From Candidatus Viadribacter manganicus (GTDB lineage Bacteria > Pseudomonadota > Alphaproteobacteria > Caulobacterales > Aquidulcibacteraceae): a stretch of DNA of 64,000 nt. The notes below the pieces were generated by a model that saw nothing but the letters and a program-made list of their open reading frames with translations, did no database searches and was not told the origin of the DNA. Positions 1 through 7,730 of the stretch are shown here, one piece after another; the first letter of the stretch is position 1; the number at the start of each line of letters is the position of its first letter. Position numbers and translations under genes: made by a program. The stretch spans positions 3,276,001 to 3,340,000 of the forward strand of contig NZ_CP013244.1 of the NCBI RefSeq assembly GCF_001679665.1. Direction: 5' to 3'.

Positions 1-23
1 TGGTGCTGCCGCGAGGCAAAGAG

Positions 24-48
24 AAGGCGCGCTTGCGAGGCGCGCCTT
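24..48. terminator. Inverted repeat, possible terminator
   Basis: A 9-bp perfect inverted repeat (arms 24-32 and 40-48, 7-base loop) lies beyond the 3' end of lipB. Read on the minus strand it is followed by a pyrimidine-rich CTCTTT stretch, so it may end lipB transcription. It could equally serve a plus-strand gene left of the window. No gene is visible in 1-136. Confidence 0.4.
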
Positions 49-136
49 AAAGTCTGCAAGAGAGGAGGGTGTGAAGTTCGCCGCTACGTGCGCAGCGCGG
101 CGCGATCCGCCGGCGGATGCTATTATCTCTCGCGGC

Positions 137-820
137 CTAGGCCGGGGGCGTAGCAAGTCCCGTCGGTCCAAAAATACGATGAAAAGAACTGCGCAACGCC
201 GCGTCGGCATCGCTCATCGTTACGGGCAAGCCAAGATCGACCAGGCTTGTCACGCCGTACTGTGGCGCTGAGATTCCGCATGGCGTGATGCCGGAGAAAT
301 GCTCCAAGTCGGGTTCGACGTTGAACGCAATGCCGTGAAAGCTCACCCATTTGCGCAGCCGTACGCCGATCGCAGCAATCTTATCTTCGCGCGCCCAGCC
401 CGGGCCTTTGCGTTCCACCCAGACGCCGACACGGCCTTCACGGATTTCGCCTTTGACATTGAACGCCTCGAGCGCGCCGATGATCCAGCGCTCCAGATCG
501 GTGACGAACTTGGTCACGTCACGACCGCGTTCGCGTAGATCGAGCATAACGTAAGCCACGCGCTGGCCGGGGCCATGATAGGTGAACTGTCCGCCGCGTC
601 CGGTGCGGAAAACAGGAAACCGGTCCGGCGCGAGTAGGTCGTGTTCCTTGGCGCTGACGCCTGCCGTGTAGAGCGGAGGATGTTCCAGAAGCCAAATGAG
701 TTCGCTGGCCTCGCCGTTCGCGATGGCCGCAGCGCGTGCTTCCATCGCCGCCACGGCGGCTTCGTAGTCCACAATTCCAGGAGATACCGCCCAGCCGATC
801 ATTCGTTCACACGCTCGCAA
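137..820 (-). CDS. lipB: Octanoyltransferase LipB (lipoate biosynthesis)
   Basis: Transfers the octanoyl group from octanoyl-ACP to lipoyl domains of 2-oxoacid dehydrogenases and GcvH, the first step of endogenous lipoate synthesis in the cytoplasm. The 227-residue protein has the normal LipB length and order of motifs: EHPPLYTAG (about 46-54), [12 protein letters not shown] (75-86), the Lys of DKIAAIG (K147) and the acyl-accepting Cys of ITPCGI (C181). Lys and Cys form the catalytic pair known in this family. The start could instead be Met7 (802). It is divergent from the FliN-like gene, 43 bases away. No lipA is visible. Confidence 0.95.
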   Translation of the reverse strand: MRACERMIGWAVSPGIVDYEAAVAAMEARAAAIANGEASELIWLLEHPPLYTAGVSAKEHDLLAPDRFPVFRTGRGGQFTYHGPGQRVAYVMLDLRERGRDVTKFVTDLERWIIGALEAFNVKGEIREGRVGVWVERKGPGWAREDKIAAIGVRLRKWVSFHGIAFNVEPDLEHFSGITPCGISAPQYGVTSLVDLGLPVTMSDADAALRSSFHRIFGPTGLATPPA

Positions 821-863
821 CCCTTTCAGGTTGGACTAGAGCAGAATCAAATGGGGTCGTCGC

Positions 864-1121
864 GTGTCTGCTCAAAGCCAAGTTCACCATGTCGATATCG
901 AGCTCTCCGTTGTGCTCGGCCGCTGCTCGATGCCGATGCAACAGCTTTTGCGCATGGGCCGGGGCGCGGTGATCCCGCTCGACACTAAGGAATCCGACGA
1001 ACTCTGGATCCTCGCCGCCGGCCATCCTATCGCGCGAGGTGAAATCACCATCCAGGGCGACCGCCTTTGCATCACCGTCACGGAACCCGCGGACGTTCAC
1101 GAATTTAACGCCGCCGCCTAA
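864..1121 (+). CDS. FliN/FliY-like flagellar motor switch C-ring protein
   Basis: An 85-residue protein starting at GTG. It consists of little more than one SpoA/FliN domain: a short polar N-terminus, then the VELSVVLG-like strand, the MPMQQLLRMGRGAVIPLD segment typical of FliN, and the closing ILAAGHPIARGEI strand. FliN forms the lower C-ring of the flagellar switch, where it binds FliM and CheY-P and helps secretion. No other flagellar gene lies nearby, so it may be a detached fliN or a paralogue. The domain call is firm; use as the main FliN is inferred. Confidence 0.8.
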   Translation: MSAQSQVHHVDIELSVVLGRCSMPMQQLLRMGRGAVIPLDTKESDELWILAAGHPIARGEITIQGDRLCITVTEPADVHEFNAAA

Positions 1122-1232
1122 AATTTTGGGGCTAGACGGAATCTTGCACAACCGTTCATGTTGGGCTCAGGCGCGGGACGCCAGATTGCTATTGCGCACC
1201 AGAGCCCGGTGCGCACTCAAACGGGGAATCTT

Positions 1233-1718
1233 ATGACGATGAAGTCGCGTATAGCCGCTGCGATCGCGGTAGCCGCCGTTGCTTTGACCGCCGGCGTTGC
1301 TTCGGCCCAGAACTGGCAAGGTGCGCCCACCTACGGAAACGTCCGCCTCGCGGCAGGCTTCCAACCTGATCCGTACAATGTCCAGCTCGTTGCGGGCGGC
1401 CCGATCGATTCGCGCGCCGCACTCGGCGCAGCATGCCCCGGCTTTATCGCCAACAACCCGGACTTCGACCTCTACTGGACCGCCGGCAACACCGGCCTTC
1501 CGCTGGTCATTTCGGCCAACTCGAACGCCGACACCACCCTCGTTGTCCGCACGCCGAACGGCGAATGGCTCTGTGAGGACGACGGTGGCTTCAACGGCAT
1601 GAACCCGGGTCTGCGTATCGATAACCCGCAAACCGGCCTCTATGACATTTGGGTCGGCACTTACAGCCAGGGCAACGCCCCGGCCGTCCTGTCGATTTCT
1701 GAGCTGACCAGCAACTAA
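1233..1718 (+). CDS. Secreted protein of unknown function, PPC-like beta fold
   Basis: A 161-residue protein starting at the ATG at 1233 (MTMKSR), which directly precedes a signal peptide; an upstream in-frame ATG at 1158 would bury it. The signal peptide is Ala/Val-rich and ends VASA before QNW, so export to the periplasm or outside is likely. The mature part, with phrases such as FDLYWTAG, TTLVVRTPNGEWLCEDDGG and GLYDIWVGTY, resembles bacterial pre-peptidase C-terminal (PPC-like) jelly-roll domains. There are two Cys. No catalytic motif is visible. A strong terminator follows. Confidence 0.75.
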   Translation: MTMKSRIAAAIAVAAVALTAGVASAQNWQGAPTYGNVRLAAGFQPDPYNVQLVAGGPIDSRAALGAACPGFIANNPDFDLYWTAGNTGLPLVISANSNADTTLVVRTPNGEWLCEDDGGFNGMNPGLRIDNPQTGLYDIWVGTYSQGNAPAVLSISELTSN

Positions 1719-1740
1719 GCCGCAGGCTTAGGTCTGATCC

Positions 1741-1769
1741 ACAAGGCCCGGGCGCAACCCGGGCCTTGT
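1741..1769 (+). terminator. Rho-independent-like terminator
   Basis: A 12-bp perfect GC-rich stem (arms 1741-1752 and 1758-1769, CGCAA loop) followed by TTCGTTT, 22 bases after the stop of the secreted-protein gene. It separates that gene from the tRNA. Confidence 0.8.
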
Positions 1770-1807
1770 TCGTTTGCAACGGGTCTGGTAACCCCCCGGC
1801 CCTAAAT

Positions 1808-1892
1808 GCGCTCGTGGCGGAATTGGTAGACGCACTGCCTTGAGGTGGCAGCGAGTAACATCGTGGAGGTTCGAGTCCTCTCGAGCGCACCA
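1808..1892 (+). tRNA. tRNA-Leu(GAG)
   Basis: An 85-nt class II tRNA. The acceptor stem pairs GCGCTCG (1808-1814) with CGAGCGC (1882-1888), followed by A and an encoded CCA. The D arm has GGCGGAATTGGTAGACGC, the anticodon stem CTGCC/GGCAG holds loop TTGAGGT (anticodon GAG), there is a short variable arm, and the T arm is GGAGGTTCGAGTCCTC. It reads CUC and CUU leucine codons. Confidence 0.96.
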
Positions 1893-1919
1893 TTTTCGAT
1901 CGCTCTGCGATCGAAAATG
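1891..1919 (+). terminator. Hairpin directly after tRNA-Leu
   Basis: A 13-bp perfect inverted repeat (arms 1891-1903 and 1907-1919, 3-base loop) starts inside the CCA end of the tRNA. There is no T-run after it, but four T in the left arm and four A in the right arm are typical of a tRNA transcript end or processing hairpin. Confidence 0.55.
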
Positions 1920-1955
1920 TCTCGCCGGAGCCCGATGGGCTAAGCGGGCGCAGTT

Positions 1956-2102
1956 CTGAAAGCCCAAAAGATCAAACTCGATGTCAGCCCGTTGGACATC
2001 GTGCGCGCCGTCGTCGCCATGTCGGCGTACGCCAAGCCCTTCTGGGAAAAGAATGCCCACAAGATGATCGACATCGTTCTGGCCGGAATGAGCGCGGACT
2101 AA
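1956..2102 (+). pseudogene. Possible gene remnant or short unrecognised ORF
   Basis: After the TAA at 1941 an open frame runs to the TAA at 2100-2102. Its composition looks coding: it starts LKAQKIKLDVSPLDIV and ends MIDIVLAGMSAD, about 48 residues, with an amphipathic helical character. It has no ATG near its 5' end and no clear ribosome-binding site; only CTG at 1956 or GTG further in could start it. Its stop overlaps the convergent DoxX stop. It may be the 3' remnant of a gene lost beside the tRNA, or a short real gene. I do not recognise the family. Confidence 0.3.
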
Positions 2103-2494
2103 GCGTCCTTGCGCCGCCACGGAAACAGCGCGCGCAGGTTCTCATCGCGCAGCCACAACCCGCCCCACATGATGAGCCCGAGATAGACGCTGAACAGCGT
2201 GTGGCTGAACAGCGGCTGGTCGGCCCGCAAATTCGTCGCCATCGCGCCGCCAAGTAGGCCCATGAACAGCACCGCGCCCAGCATGCTCGTCGGCCGGTAC
2301 GCGTAGAGCAGCGTCAGCACCAGTTCGAGAATGCCGATGTAGAAGACATAGCCCGCTCGCCAGCCGAGCCCGGCCATGATCTCTTCGGCGACCGGCATGC
2401 CCATGAGCTTTGGCGTGACCGAAGCGCCCAGCATGAACAGCACGAAAAGCCCGCTCAGAACGCGCCCAACCCAAACTGATGCATTGGCCTTCAT
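2099..2494 (-). CDS. DoxX-like small integral membrane protein
   Basis: A 131-residue protein with four predicted membrane helices (about 9-27, 47-66, 70-90 and 98-115) and the layout of the DoxX/DoxD-like superfamily: a first helix, then a TPKLMGMPVAEEIMAGLGW loop, a GILELVLTLLYAYRPT helix and a charged C-terminus. Members are inner-membrane proteins with poorly defined redox or quinone-linked roles. It is divergent from mgtE across 172 bases, which presumably hold both promoters. No partner gene suggests a specific substrate. Confidence 0.75.
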   Translation of the reverse strand: MKANASVWVGRVLSGLFVLFMLGASVTPKLMGMPVAEEIMAGLGWRAGYVFYIGILELVLTLLYAYRPTSMLGAVLFMGLLGGAMATNLRADQPLFSHTLFSVYLGLIMWGGLWLRDENLRALFPWRRKDA

Positions 2495-2666
2495 GGATCG
2501 TCTCCTTGTTCGCGCCCGTAGAACGATCCTAGCTGTCGCGATCCGACATCGTCATCCGAACTTCATCGAAGCGAACTTTGTTGCGCGTGCGGGGTTGACG
2601 CGAGGCGCAACGCGGCGTTTTGGGAGGCACGAACCTATTCGTCCCATCCTGTGAAGCGGCCCGCCG

Positions 2667-4052
2667 ATGAACACCGAGACCGAACCGGCGGCGGAACAGC
2701 GCCATGCGCCGTCCGAAGACGCCAACTTCATCGTCAACATTATCGCTGCCGCCGGCGACCATGATGGTCCGGCGCTGCGCCGTCAGCTCGCCAATCTCGA
2801 TCCGGCGGACATCGCAGACGTCATTGAGCACGTGCCGCTCGAGACGGCTCGCACCATCGCGAAGATGGTGGGCCGCTACCTGCCGCCTGAATTCCTTGCC
2901 GAGCTCTCCTGGGAGCGACGTGAAGAAATTCTGCCCGAACTGCCGAACGACTACGTCGGCCGGGCCCTCGGCCAGCTCGACACCGACGACGCCGCCGCTG
3001 TCGCCGCCGACATCGACGAAAAGCAGCTCGGCCGGGTTCTGGCCGCCGCCGACGAGGACACCCGACTTGCGGTCGAAGAGGCGCTGTCGTTCGAAGAAGA
3101 GACGGCCGGTCGTCTCATGCAGCGCGAATACGTTGCTGCACCGGAAGGCGATAGCGTTGGCGACGTCATCGATCGCATGCGCGAAGATTCGGCCGAACTC
3201 CCGGATGAGTTCTTCGAGATCTACGTTGTCGACGCCCTGATGCGTCCTATCGGCGCTGTGCGTGTGTCCAGCCTGCTGCGCGCCCGCCGTGAAACGCCGT
3301 TGATCGACATCATGCGTTCGCCGCTCATCCTCATCCGTCAGGAGATGGACCAGGAAGAGGTCGCGCAGACTTTCCAGAAATATCACATGGCCTCAGCACC
3401 CGTCGTCGATGGTGCGGGGCGCATCAAAGGCATGGTGACGGTCGATGACATCGTCGATGTTATCAGTGAAGAAAGCGAAGAAGACTTGCTGAAGCTCGCC
3501 GGCGTTAGCGAGGCTGCGCAGACCGACAGCGTTTTTAAATCCGTGCGCGCCCGCGCGCCGTGGCTGTTGGTGAACCTCGGCACCGCCATCATCGCCTCAT
3601 GGGTGATTTCGAATTTCGAAGGCTCGATCAATCAGTTGATCGCGCTTGCCGTGTTGATGCCGATCGTCGCCTCGATGGGTGGCAATGCCGGCACACAAGC
3701 GCTCGCAGTCGCCGTGCGCGCCATCGCCTCGCGCGATCTCACTGAAGGCAACGCGCCGCGTTATATTCTGCGCGAAGCCATGACGGCCGTGTCGAACGGC
3801 GCAATCTTCGCCGTCGTTCTCGCGGTCGTTGTCTCGATCTGGTTCCAGATGCCGCTTCTGGCCTTGGCGATGGCGCTGGCGATCCTCATCAACTTCGCTT
3901 GCGCCGGCCTTGCTGGCATTCTCGTTCCGCTGACGCTGCGTCGCTTCGGCGCCGACCCCGCGGTGTCGTCCTCGGTGTTCGTCACCTTCGTGACCGATAT
4001 CGTCGGTTTCCTGGCTTTCTTGGGTCTCGCAACGCTTATTCTGCTGAGCTAG
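2667..4052 (+). CDS. mgtE: Magnesium transporter MgtE
   Basis: A Mg2+-gated channel of the inner membrane, 461 residues, the usual length. In order: an acidic MgtE N-domain (about 30-150, with repeated LGQLDTDDAAAVAADI-like helices), two CBS domains (about 155-275, with VDALMRPIGAVRVSSLLRA and VVDGAGRIKGMVTVDDIVDVI), a linker, and five membrane helices (about 295-461) with the pore segment PIVASMGGNAGTQALAV. In known MgtE proteins the N and CBS domains sense cytosolic Mg2+ and close the pore. No Mg2+-riboswitch-like leader is obvious upstream. Its 3' end overlaps the convergent nitroreductase stop by four bases. Confidence 0.96.
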   Translation: MNTETEPAAEQRHAPSEDANFIVNIIAAAGDHDGPALRRQLANLDPADIADVIEHVPLETARTIAKMVGRYLPPEFLAELSWERREEILPELPNDYVGRALGQLDTDDAAAVAADIDEKQLGRVLAAADEDTRLAVEEALSFEEETAGRLMQREYVAAPEGDSVGDVIDRMREDSAELPDEFFEIYVVDALMRPIGAVRVSSLLRARRETPLIDIMRSPLILIRQEMDQEEVAQTFQKYHMASAPVVDGAGRIKGMVTVDDIVDVISEESEEDLLKLAGVSEAAQTDSVFKSVRARAPWLLVNLGTAIIASWVISNFEGSINQLIALAVLMPIVASMGGNAGTQALAVAVRAIASRDLTEGNAPRYILREAMTAVSNGAIFAVVLAVVVSIWFQMPLLALAMALAILINFACAGLAGILVPLTLRRFGADPAVSSSVFVTFVTDIVGFLAFLGLATLILLS

Positions 4053-4738
4053 TCGTCGAAGCCAACGAACACCGTCGCTTCATCGACGCGCTTGCGCTCA
4101 GACACGACTGCATTGGCCGGAAAGCTCTCATCGGGCCATCCCAGCGCAACGCTCTTCATGATTACTTGGTCCTCGGCGATGCCGGCATGCTCGCGCACCA
4201 CCGGCGATTGCATGATGCCTTGGCTGTTGATCACGGTGCCGAGCCCGCGCGACCAGGCCGCGTTCACCAGCGCCGTCGTCACCGCCCCGCAATCGAACGG
4301 CGTGTCGTCGCTACCGTCCACCACTCGATCGTATGTCACGATGATGCACACCGGCGCATCAAATTGCCGGAATCCGCGTAGCACCCAATCTTGACGCTTT
4401 TCCTGATCGTCTCGCGCAATGCCCATTGCCGAGAACAATTGCTTGGCGACTCCGATCTGGCGCTCTCGGTGCTGGCCAGCGAACGCGGGGCCAGTGCGAA
4501 ATTCGCGTGACTGCGGGATGCCAGCGATCATGCGCTCAGTGTTGCCCGCGCGGATGCGGTTCAAAGGTTCGCCAGTGATGACGTAGAAATTCCACGGTTG
4601 CGTGTTCATCGATGAGGGCGCGCGCATCGCAAGACCGATAATCTCCTCGATCAGGGCCCGAGGCACCGGATCGGGTTTGTAACCGCGAATGCTCCTGCGC
4701 CCCAGGATTACTTCGTCAAACTTCATGTCTTGTCCCAT
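4049..4738 (-). CDS. Nitroreductase family FMN oxidoreductase
   Basis: A 229-residue NAD(P)H-dependent flavin oxidoreductase. Visible motifs are RRSIRGYKPDPVP (FMN phosphate binding), MRAPSSMNTQPWNFYVI, the central PFDCGAVTTALVNAAWSRGLGT helix and VALGWPDESFPANAV near the end. The substrate cannot be read; relatives reduce nitro groups or quinones. The chosen start ATG at 4738 overlaps the upstream stop as TGATG, suggesting translational coupling to the membrane-protein gene; MKFDEV at 4726 is an alternative. A much longer open frame (to 5323) upstream is the shadow of that gene. Confidence 0.87.
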   Translation of the reverse strand: MGQDMKFDEVILGRRSIRGYKPDPVPRALIEEIIGLAMRAPSSMNTQPWNFYVITGEPLNRIRAGNTERMIAGIPQSREFRTGPAFAGQHRERQIGVAKQLFSAMGIARDDQEKRQDWVLRGFRQFDAPVCIIVTYDRVVDGSDDTPFDCGAVTTALVNAAWSRGLGTVINSQGIMQSPVVREHAGIAEDQVIMKSVALGWPDESFPANAVVSERKRVDEATVFVGFDD

Positions 4739-5292
4739 CAAAGCGCTGGAATGAATGTGTAAGCGTACCAGCCGGTCAGCAGCCACATCAGCGCCACGGC
4801 CACAATCTGTGTGCGCGATCCACCCCAGAGCCATGCCGCGCCGATCAGTGTCAGTTGACCGATATTGACCCATGCCGCTGCCTGCAGCGGGCCGATCGCC
4901 AAATTTCCGAAGATGCTGAGAACTTGATAAACGAAGAGGGCGGCGAGAAATTTTCGCCGGTTGGCGTTGTGGAACGCATTGAGGTCCGCGTCCTGCGATG
5001 ACTGGTGATCTCCCGGTGTCGCCAAGCCGCACGCGACGTAGAGCACCGTCGCCATCAGCAGTAGGAAAGCGACGAAGCCGAGTGACCAAACCATGTTTGC
5101 GTCGCGAAGATGCCAGACTGAGAACCAGTAATCGATGCACCAAAACAGCAGCAACCAAAACCAGCCCGCATAGGCCACGGAGAATTTCACGCCCCTCGCC
5201 TGGATGAGGCGCACCGCGCCCGCGAGGAGGTGGGTGAAGGCCAGCGATACGACGATCGAGAGCAAGACGCTCACATATTCGAATGTCGCCAT
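4738..5292 (-). CDS. Multi-pass membrane protein, unknown function
   Basis: A 184-residue protein (start MATFEYVSVLLSIVVSLAFTHLL; eight codons upstream lies an alternative ATG at 5316). About six hydrophobic helices are seen, one of them holding WFWLLLFWCIDYWFSVW. Proteins opening with MATFEYVSVL recur as uncharacterised membrane proteins in alphaproteobacteria. It is coupled by one overlapping base to the downstream nitroreductase gene, so the two are probably one operon. No functional motif is visible. Confidence 0.7.
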   Translation of the reverse strand: MATFEYVSVLLSIVVSLAFTHLLAGAVRLIQARGVKFSVAYAGWFWLLLFWCIDYWFSVWHLRDANMVWSLGFVAFLLLMATVLYVACGLATPGDHQSSQDADLNAFHNANRRKFLAALFVYQVLSIFGNLAIGPLQAAAWVNIGQLTLIGAAWLWGGSRTQIVAVALMWLLTGWYAYTFIPAL

Positions 5293-5501
5293 GCCGTGGC
5301 TTCCCCGCGGCGCCATTCCGCACGCGCTAGCAGACAGAATCCGCCCCGAGCGTCAAGCATCGCGCGGGCGGAGCGTTCATCACTAACGGCCGTTCACCTC
5401 GCTGACGCGTCGTTGGCGCCGCACTTGCCTGAAAGGGGAAAGCCGCCGTCCCACCAGCACCGGAACGGGACGGCGCTGTGAGAAATACAAAGGCAAAGCC
5501 C

Positions 5502-6554
5502 ATGACGAATGCCATTTCCGCCCACGGCCTCGCTCTCATCCAAGAGCTCGAAGGCTTTCAGGCCGAACCGAAACAGCTGCCGACTGGCGGCTGGGTCGTT
5601 GGCTACAGCCACGTTCGCACCGAGCAACCGGGCGAAGCTGTTAATGAAAACGAAGCGATCGAGCTACTGACTGGCGATCTCGCTACGTTCGAGACGTTGG
5701 TGAATACGCTGGTTACCCAGCCGCTTACGCAAACCCAGTTTGATGCGCTGGTTTCTTTCGCATTCTCCGTCGGCTCGGAAGCTTTCTCCAAGAGCCAAGT
5801 CCTGCGCCGCGTCAACGCCAACGATTACCTCGCCGCCGCATGTGCGATGGAAGCGTGGCGCAAAAGCGATGTCGGGGGTGAGCTCGCCATTATCGATTCA
5901 CTCGTTTGCCGCCGCGCGGCCGAGAAGGCGCTCTTCTTGAAACAATTGCCTTATGCCGCCGCACCGTCAGTGTTTGTGCGTCCCCAACTCGATCACGCTG
6001 CCATGATCCTCGGCGCCCCGGTCGCCTACACGCCAGCGCCGGAAGTCGGCACGATCGCTCCTCAGCAACCGAAGCAGGAGGCCGCCCAGCGTCTAACTGA
6101 AATTCTCAGCAGCGAGCCTGCCACGGAAGCACTGTTGCTGACGCAAGTGATTGCAGACGAAGCTGTCGAACAAGATGGTGAGATCACCACCGCGCACGCC
6201 AAACCCGTCGCGCGCCTCGATTTTGAGCCGCCCATCGCGCCGCGCTGCAGCAAACCGGTCGATAAAAAGAGCTTGTTCTCCAAGTTCCAATTCAAGAATG
6301 AGCAAACCGTCGGTGAAGTCGTCATGCCGGCGTCGAAGGCGATGAGCGCCGAAAGCCTTGGTCTCGCTGCGCTGATGCTTTGCGGTCTCGGCCTCACAGG
6401 CACAGCTGTTTCGCTGCTGATCACCGGCGTGGGCGATGTGGCTGACTACGCTGGCGCCGCCGCGCTTGGCACGCCGGGCATTGCTGGCGTCTTGATGGCC
6501 GCTTACGGTCTCTGGCGCTCGCCGCGGGCTAAGCCGGCGCTGGTCCAGGCCTAA
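5502..6554 (+). CDS. spmX: SpmX-like polarity protein with degenerate lysozyme domain
   Basis: A 350-residue protein: a GH24/T4-lysozyme-like domain (about 5-150), an Ala/Pro-rich and acidic middle (about 155-285) and two C-terminal membrane helices (about 290-345). This is the architecture of Caulobacter SpmX, which localises and activates the histidine kinase DivJ at the stalked pole. The lysozyme Glu is kept (E17 in ELEGF), but the positions of the T4 catalytic Asp and Thr read as QLPTGGWVVGYSHV, so neither is present. That agrees with SpmX-type domains having been repurposed. I prefer the ATG at 5502 over the GTG at 5478. A GANTC site lies at 5337-5341. A strong terminator follows. Confidence 0.82.
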   Translation: MTNAISAHGLALIQELEGFQAEPKQLPTGGWVVGYSHVRTEQPGEAVNENEAIELLTGDLATFETLVNTLVTQPLTQTQFDALVSFAFSVGSEAFSKSQVLRRVNANDYLAAACAMEAWRKSDVGGELAIIDSLVCRRAAEKALFLKQLPYAAAPSVFVRPQLDHAAMILGAPVAYTPAPEVGTIAPQQPKQEAAQRLTEILSSEPATEALLLTQVIADEAVEQDGEITTAHAKPVARLDFEPPIAPRCSKPVDKKSLFSKFQFKNEQTVGEVVMPASKAMSAESLGLAALMLCGLGLTGTAVSLLITGVGDVADYAGAAALGTPGIAGVLMAAYGLWRSPRAKPALVQA

Positions 6555-6580
6555 TCCAAATTTCCTTTGGCTGGTGAGCC

Positions 6581-6612
6581 GGGGGCGGGAGCAATCCCGC
6601 CCCCAATTTTTT
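6581..6612 (+). terminator. Strong rho-independent terminator
   Basis: A 10-bp perfect GC stem (6581-6590 with 6595-6604, GCAA loop) followed by AATTTTTT, 26 bases after the spmX stop. Confidence 0.92.
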
Positions 6613-6657
6613 GGAACGTCGCCTCGCTCGCGCGCATTGAGCGCGGAGGAGGAATTC

Positions 6658-6963
6658 ATGCCTGCAAAATCGAAAGCTCAACAGAAGGCGGCGGGCGCAG
6701 CTCTCGCGGCCAAGCGTGGCGAGGCCAAGCGCGCGGATCTCAAAGGCGCATCGCGTCAGATGTACGATTCCATGAGCGAAAATCAGCTGGATGATTTCGC
6801 GTCCACCAAGCGCAAAGGCAGACCGGATTACACAACCGATGGCCCCATCCCCGCCAAGAAGGCGAAACGCAAGGCCGCGGCCAAGAAGGCGGCGAAAACG
6901 CGCGCGAAGAATGCCGCCAAAAAGAAAGTCACGAAGAAGAAGGTTGCTAAGAAGCGAAGATAG
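6658..6963 (+). CDS. DUF3008 protein with Lys/Ala-rich histone-H1-like tail
   Basis: A 101-residue protein with GGAGGAGG eight bases before its ATG. Residues 1-60 match the DUF3008 pattern: MPAKSKAQQKAAG, then LKGASRQMYDSMSENQLDDFASTKRKG. Residues 63-101 are almost only Lys, Ala and Arg, in AKKAAK-like repeats as in bacterial histone-H1-like proteins, so nucleic-acid binding is plausible. DUF3008 proteins are short and uncharacterised; the long basic tail adds about 40 residues. It is a monocistronic unit between two terminators. Confidence 0.8.
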   Translation: MPAKSKAQQKAAGAALAAKRGEAKRADLKGASRQMYDSMSENQLDDFASTKRKGRPDYTTDGPIPAKKAKRKAAAKKAAKTRAKNAAKKKVTKKKVAKKRR

Positions 6964-7000
6964 TTCGTCCGCACCTCACCGCGGCAGTGTCAATATAGCC

Positions 7001-7034
7001 GAAGGGCCGCGACGGTTTCCCGTCGCAGCCCTTC
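7001..7034. terminator. Terminator, probably bidirectional
   Basis: A long hairpin: GAAGGGC-CGCGACGG pairs with CCGTCGC-A-GCCCTTC around a TTTC loop, one bulge. It follows the DUF3008 gene by 37 bases and also lies downstream of the minus-strand mini-ORF at 7062-7130. Confidence 0.75.
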
Positions 7035-7061
7035 CATTGTCTGTCCCGTGCGGGGCAAAGC

Positions 7062-7130
7062 TTAAGCGATGATCCCACCCGAGGTGGTCCATACCTGCGA
7101 CAATGCCCCTACAGAGTGACAATGAGACAT
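7062..7130 (-). CDS. 22-codon mini-ORF with an ideal Shine-Dalgarno
   Basis: On the minus strand the ATG at 7130 is directly preceded by AAGAAAGGAGGTGATCC (7131-7147), the exact complement of the 16S rRNA 3' end, with GGAGG six bases from the ATG. The frame encodes 22 residues (MSHCHSVGALSQVWTTSGGI, then IA) and ends in TAA at 7062-7064. A small CCACC/GGTGG hairpin lies in its 3' half, and the hairpin at 7001-7034 lies just downstream. A TTGCGG...TATCTT promoter-like pair is seen upstream near 7185-7210. It may be a microprotein or a leader peptide. No family is recognised. The rest of 6964-7271 holds no other gene. Confidence 0.45.
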   Translation of the reverse strand: MSHCHSVGALSQVWTTSGGIIA

Positions 7131-7271
7131 GGATCACCTCCTTTCTTAAACAAGCCGGCGCAAGCCGCCGGGAGAACCAAGATAGGTAAGATGCAAATCT
7201 CCGCAAGCGCCTTGGCTAACATGTGGTGCATCTGGCGAACGTGCGCGGCGGGCTGACGATAGGAGGCGAAA

Positions 7272-7730
7272 TTGCGGCGCCTCATCTTCGCACTTGCGCT
7301 CGGCCTGCTTGCGTGCGCAACGGCGCCTGCCGGCGCTGATGCATTGCAGTCGGACCCGCAAATTCTGCTGAAGTGCGTCGCGCAAGCCGGCGCGGATCGC
7401 GCGTCGCTTGGTCGGTGCAATGGGCTCGTGACAAGCGCCTGTGTCGAAGCTGAAGGCGGATCAAATTCCATGACGGATGTGCTCTATCGCGGCGCCGAGG
7501 CTGACGTTTGGGATGAACTGATCGCGGAAGCAACCGCGCGCATCACTGCCGCAGACGCCGTCGATGGCGCGCTGCTGGCGACCGCAAATCAAGCATCGAA
7601 AGCGTGGCGCGAGACCGAATGCGAGTATCGCGCCTACGAATACGGCGGCGGCTCAGGCGAGCAATTGGATCGGATCGCTTGCTATCTCGAACTCACATCC
7701 GCGCGAGCGATTTTCTTGACCGCGAACTAG
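7272..7730 (+). CDS. Secreted LprI-like (DUF1311) protein
   Basis: A 152-residue protein starting at TTG, preceded by AGGAGG. The signal peptide is MRRLIFALALGLLACATAPAGA. The mature part has six Cys and the typical lysozyme-inhibitor LprI-like end: KAWRETECEYRAYEYGGGSG, then LDRIACYLELTSARAIFL. In that family the Cys form disulfides and some members inhibit host lysozyme; others are uncharacterised. It converges with the lipoprotein operon, overlapping its last stop by four bases. Assignment to the domain is good, activity is not shown. Confidence 0.75.
   Translation: MRRLIFALALGLLACATAPAGADALQSDPQILLKCVAQAGADRASLGRCNGLVTSACVEAEGGSNSMTDVLYRGAEADVWDELIAEATARITAADAVDGALLATANQASKAWRETECEYRAYEYGGGSGEQLDRIACYLELTSARAIFLTAN

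Noticed and set aside
1728..2120. Minus-strand protein containing CAREDSNLH
   Set aside because: This phrase is the familiar false translation of the complement of a tRNA-Leu gene (1808-1892).
4049..5323. 424-codon reading of the nitroreductase frame
   Set aside because: The first 195 codons are out-of-frame sequence of the membrane-protein gene; the real start is the ATG overlapping that gene's stop.
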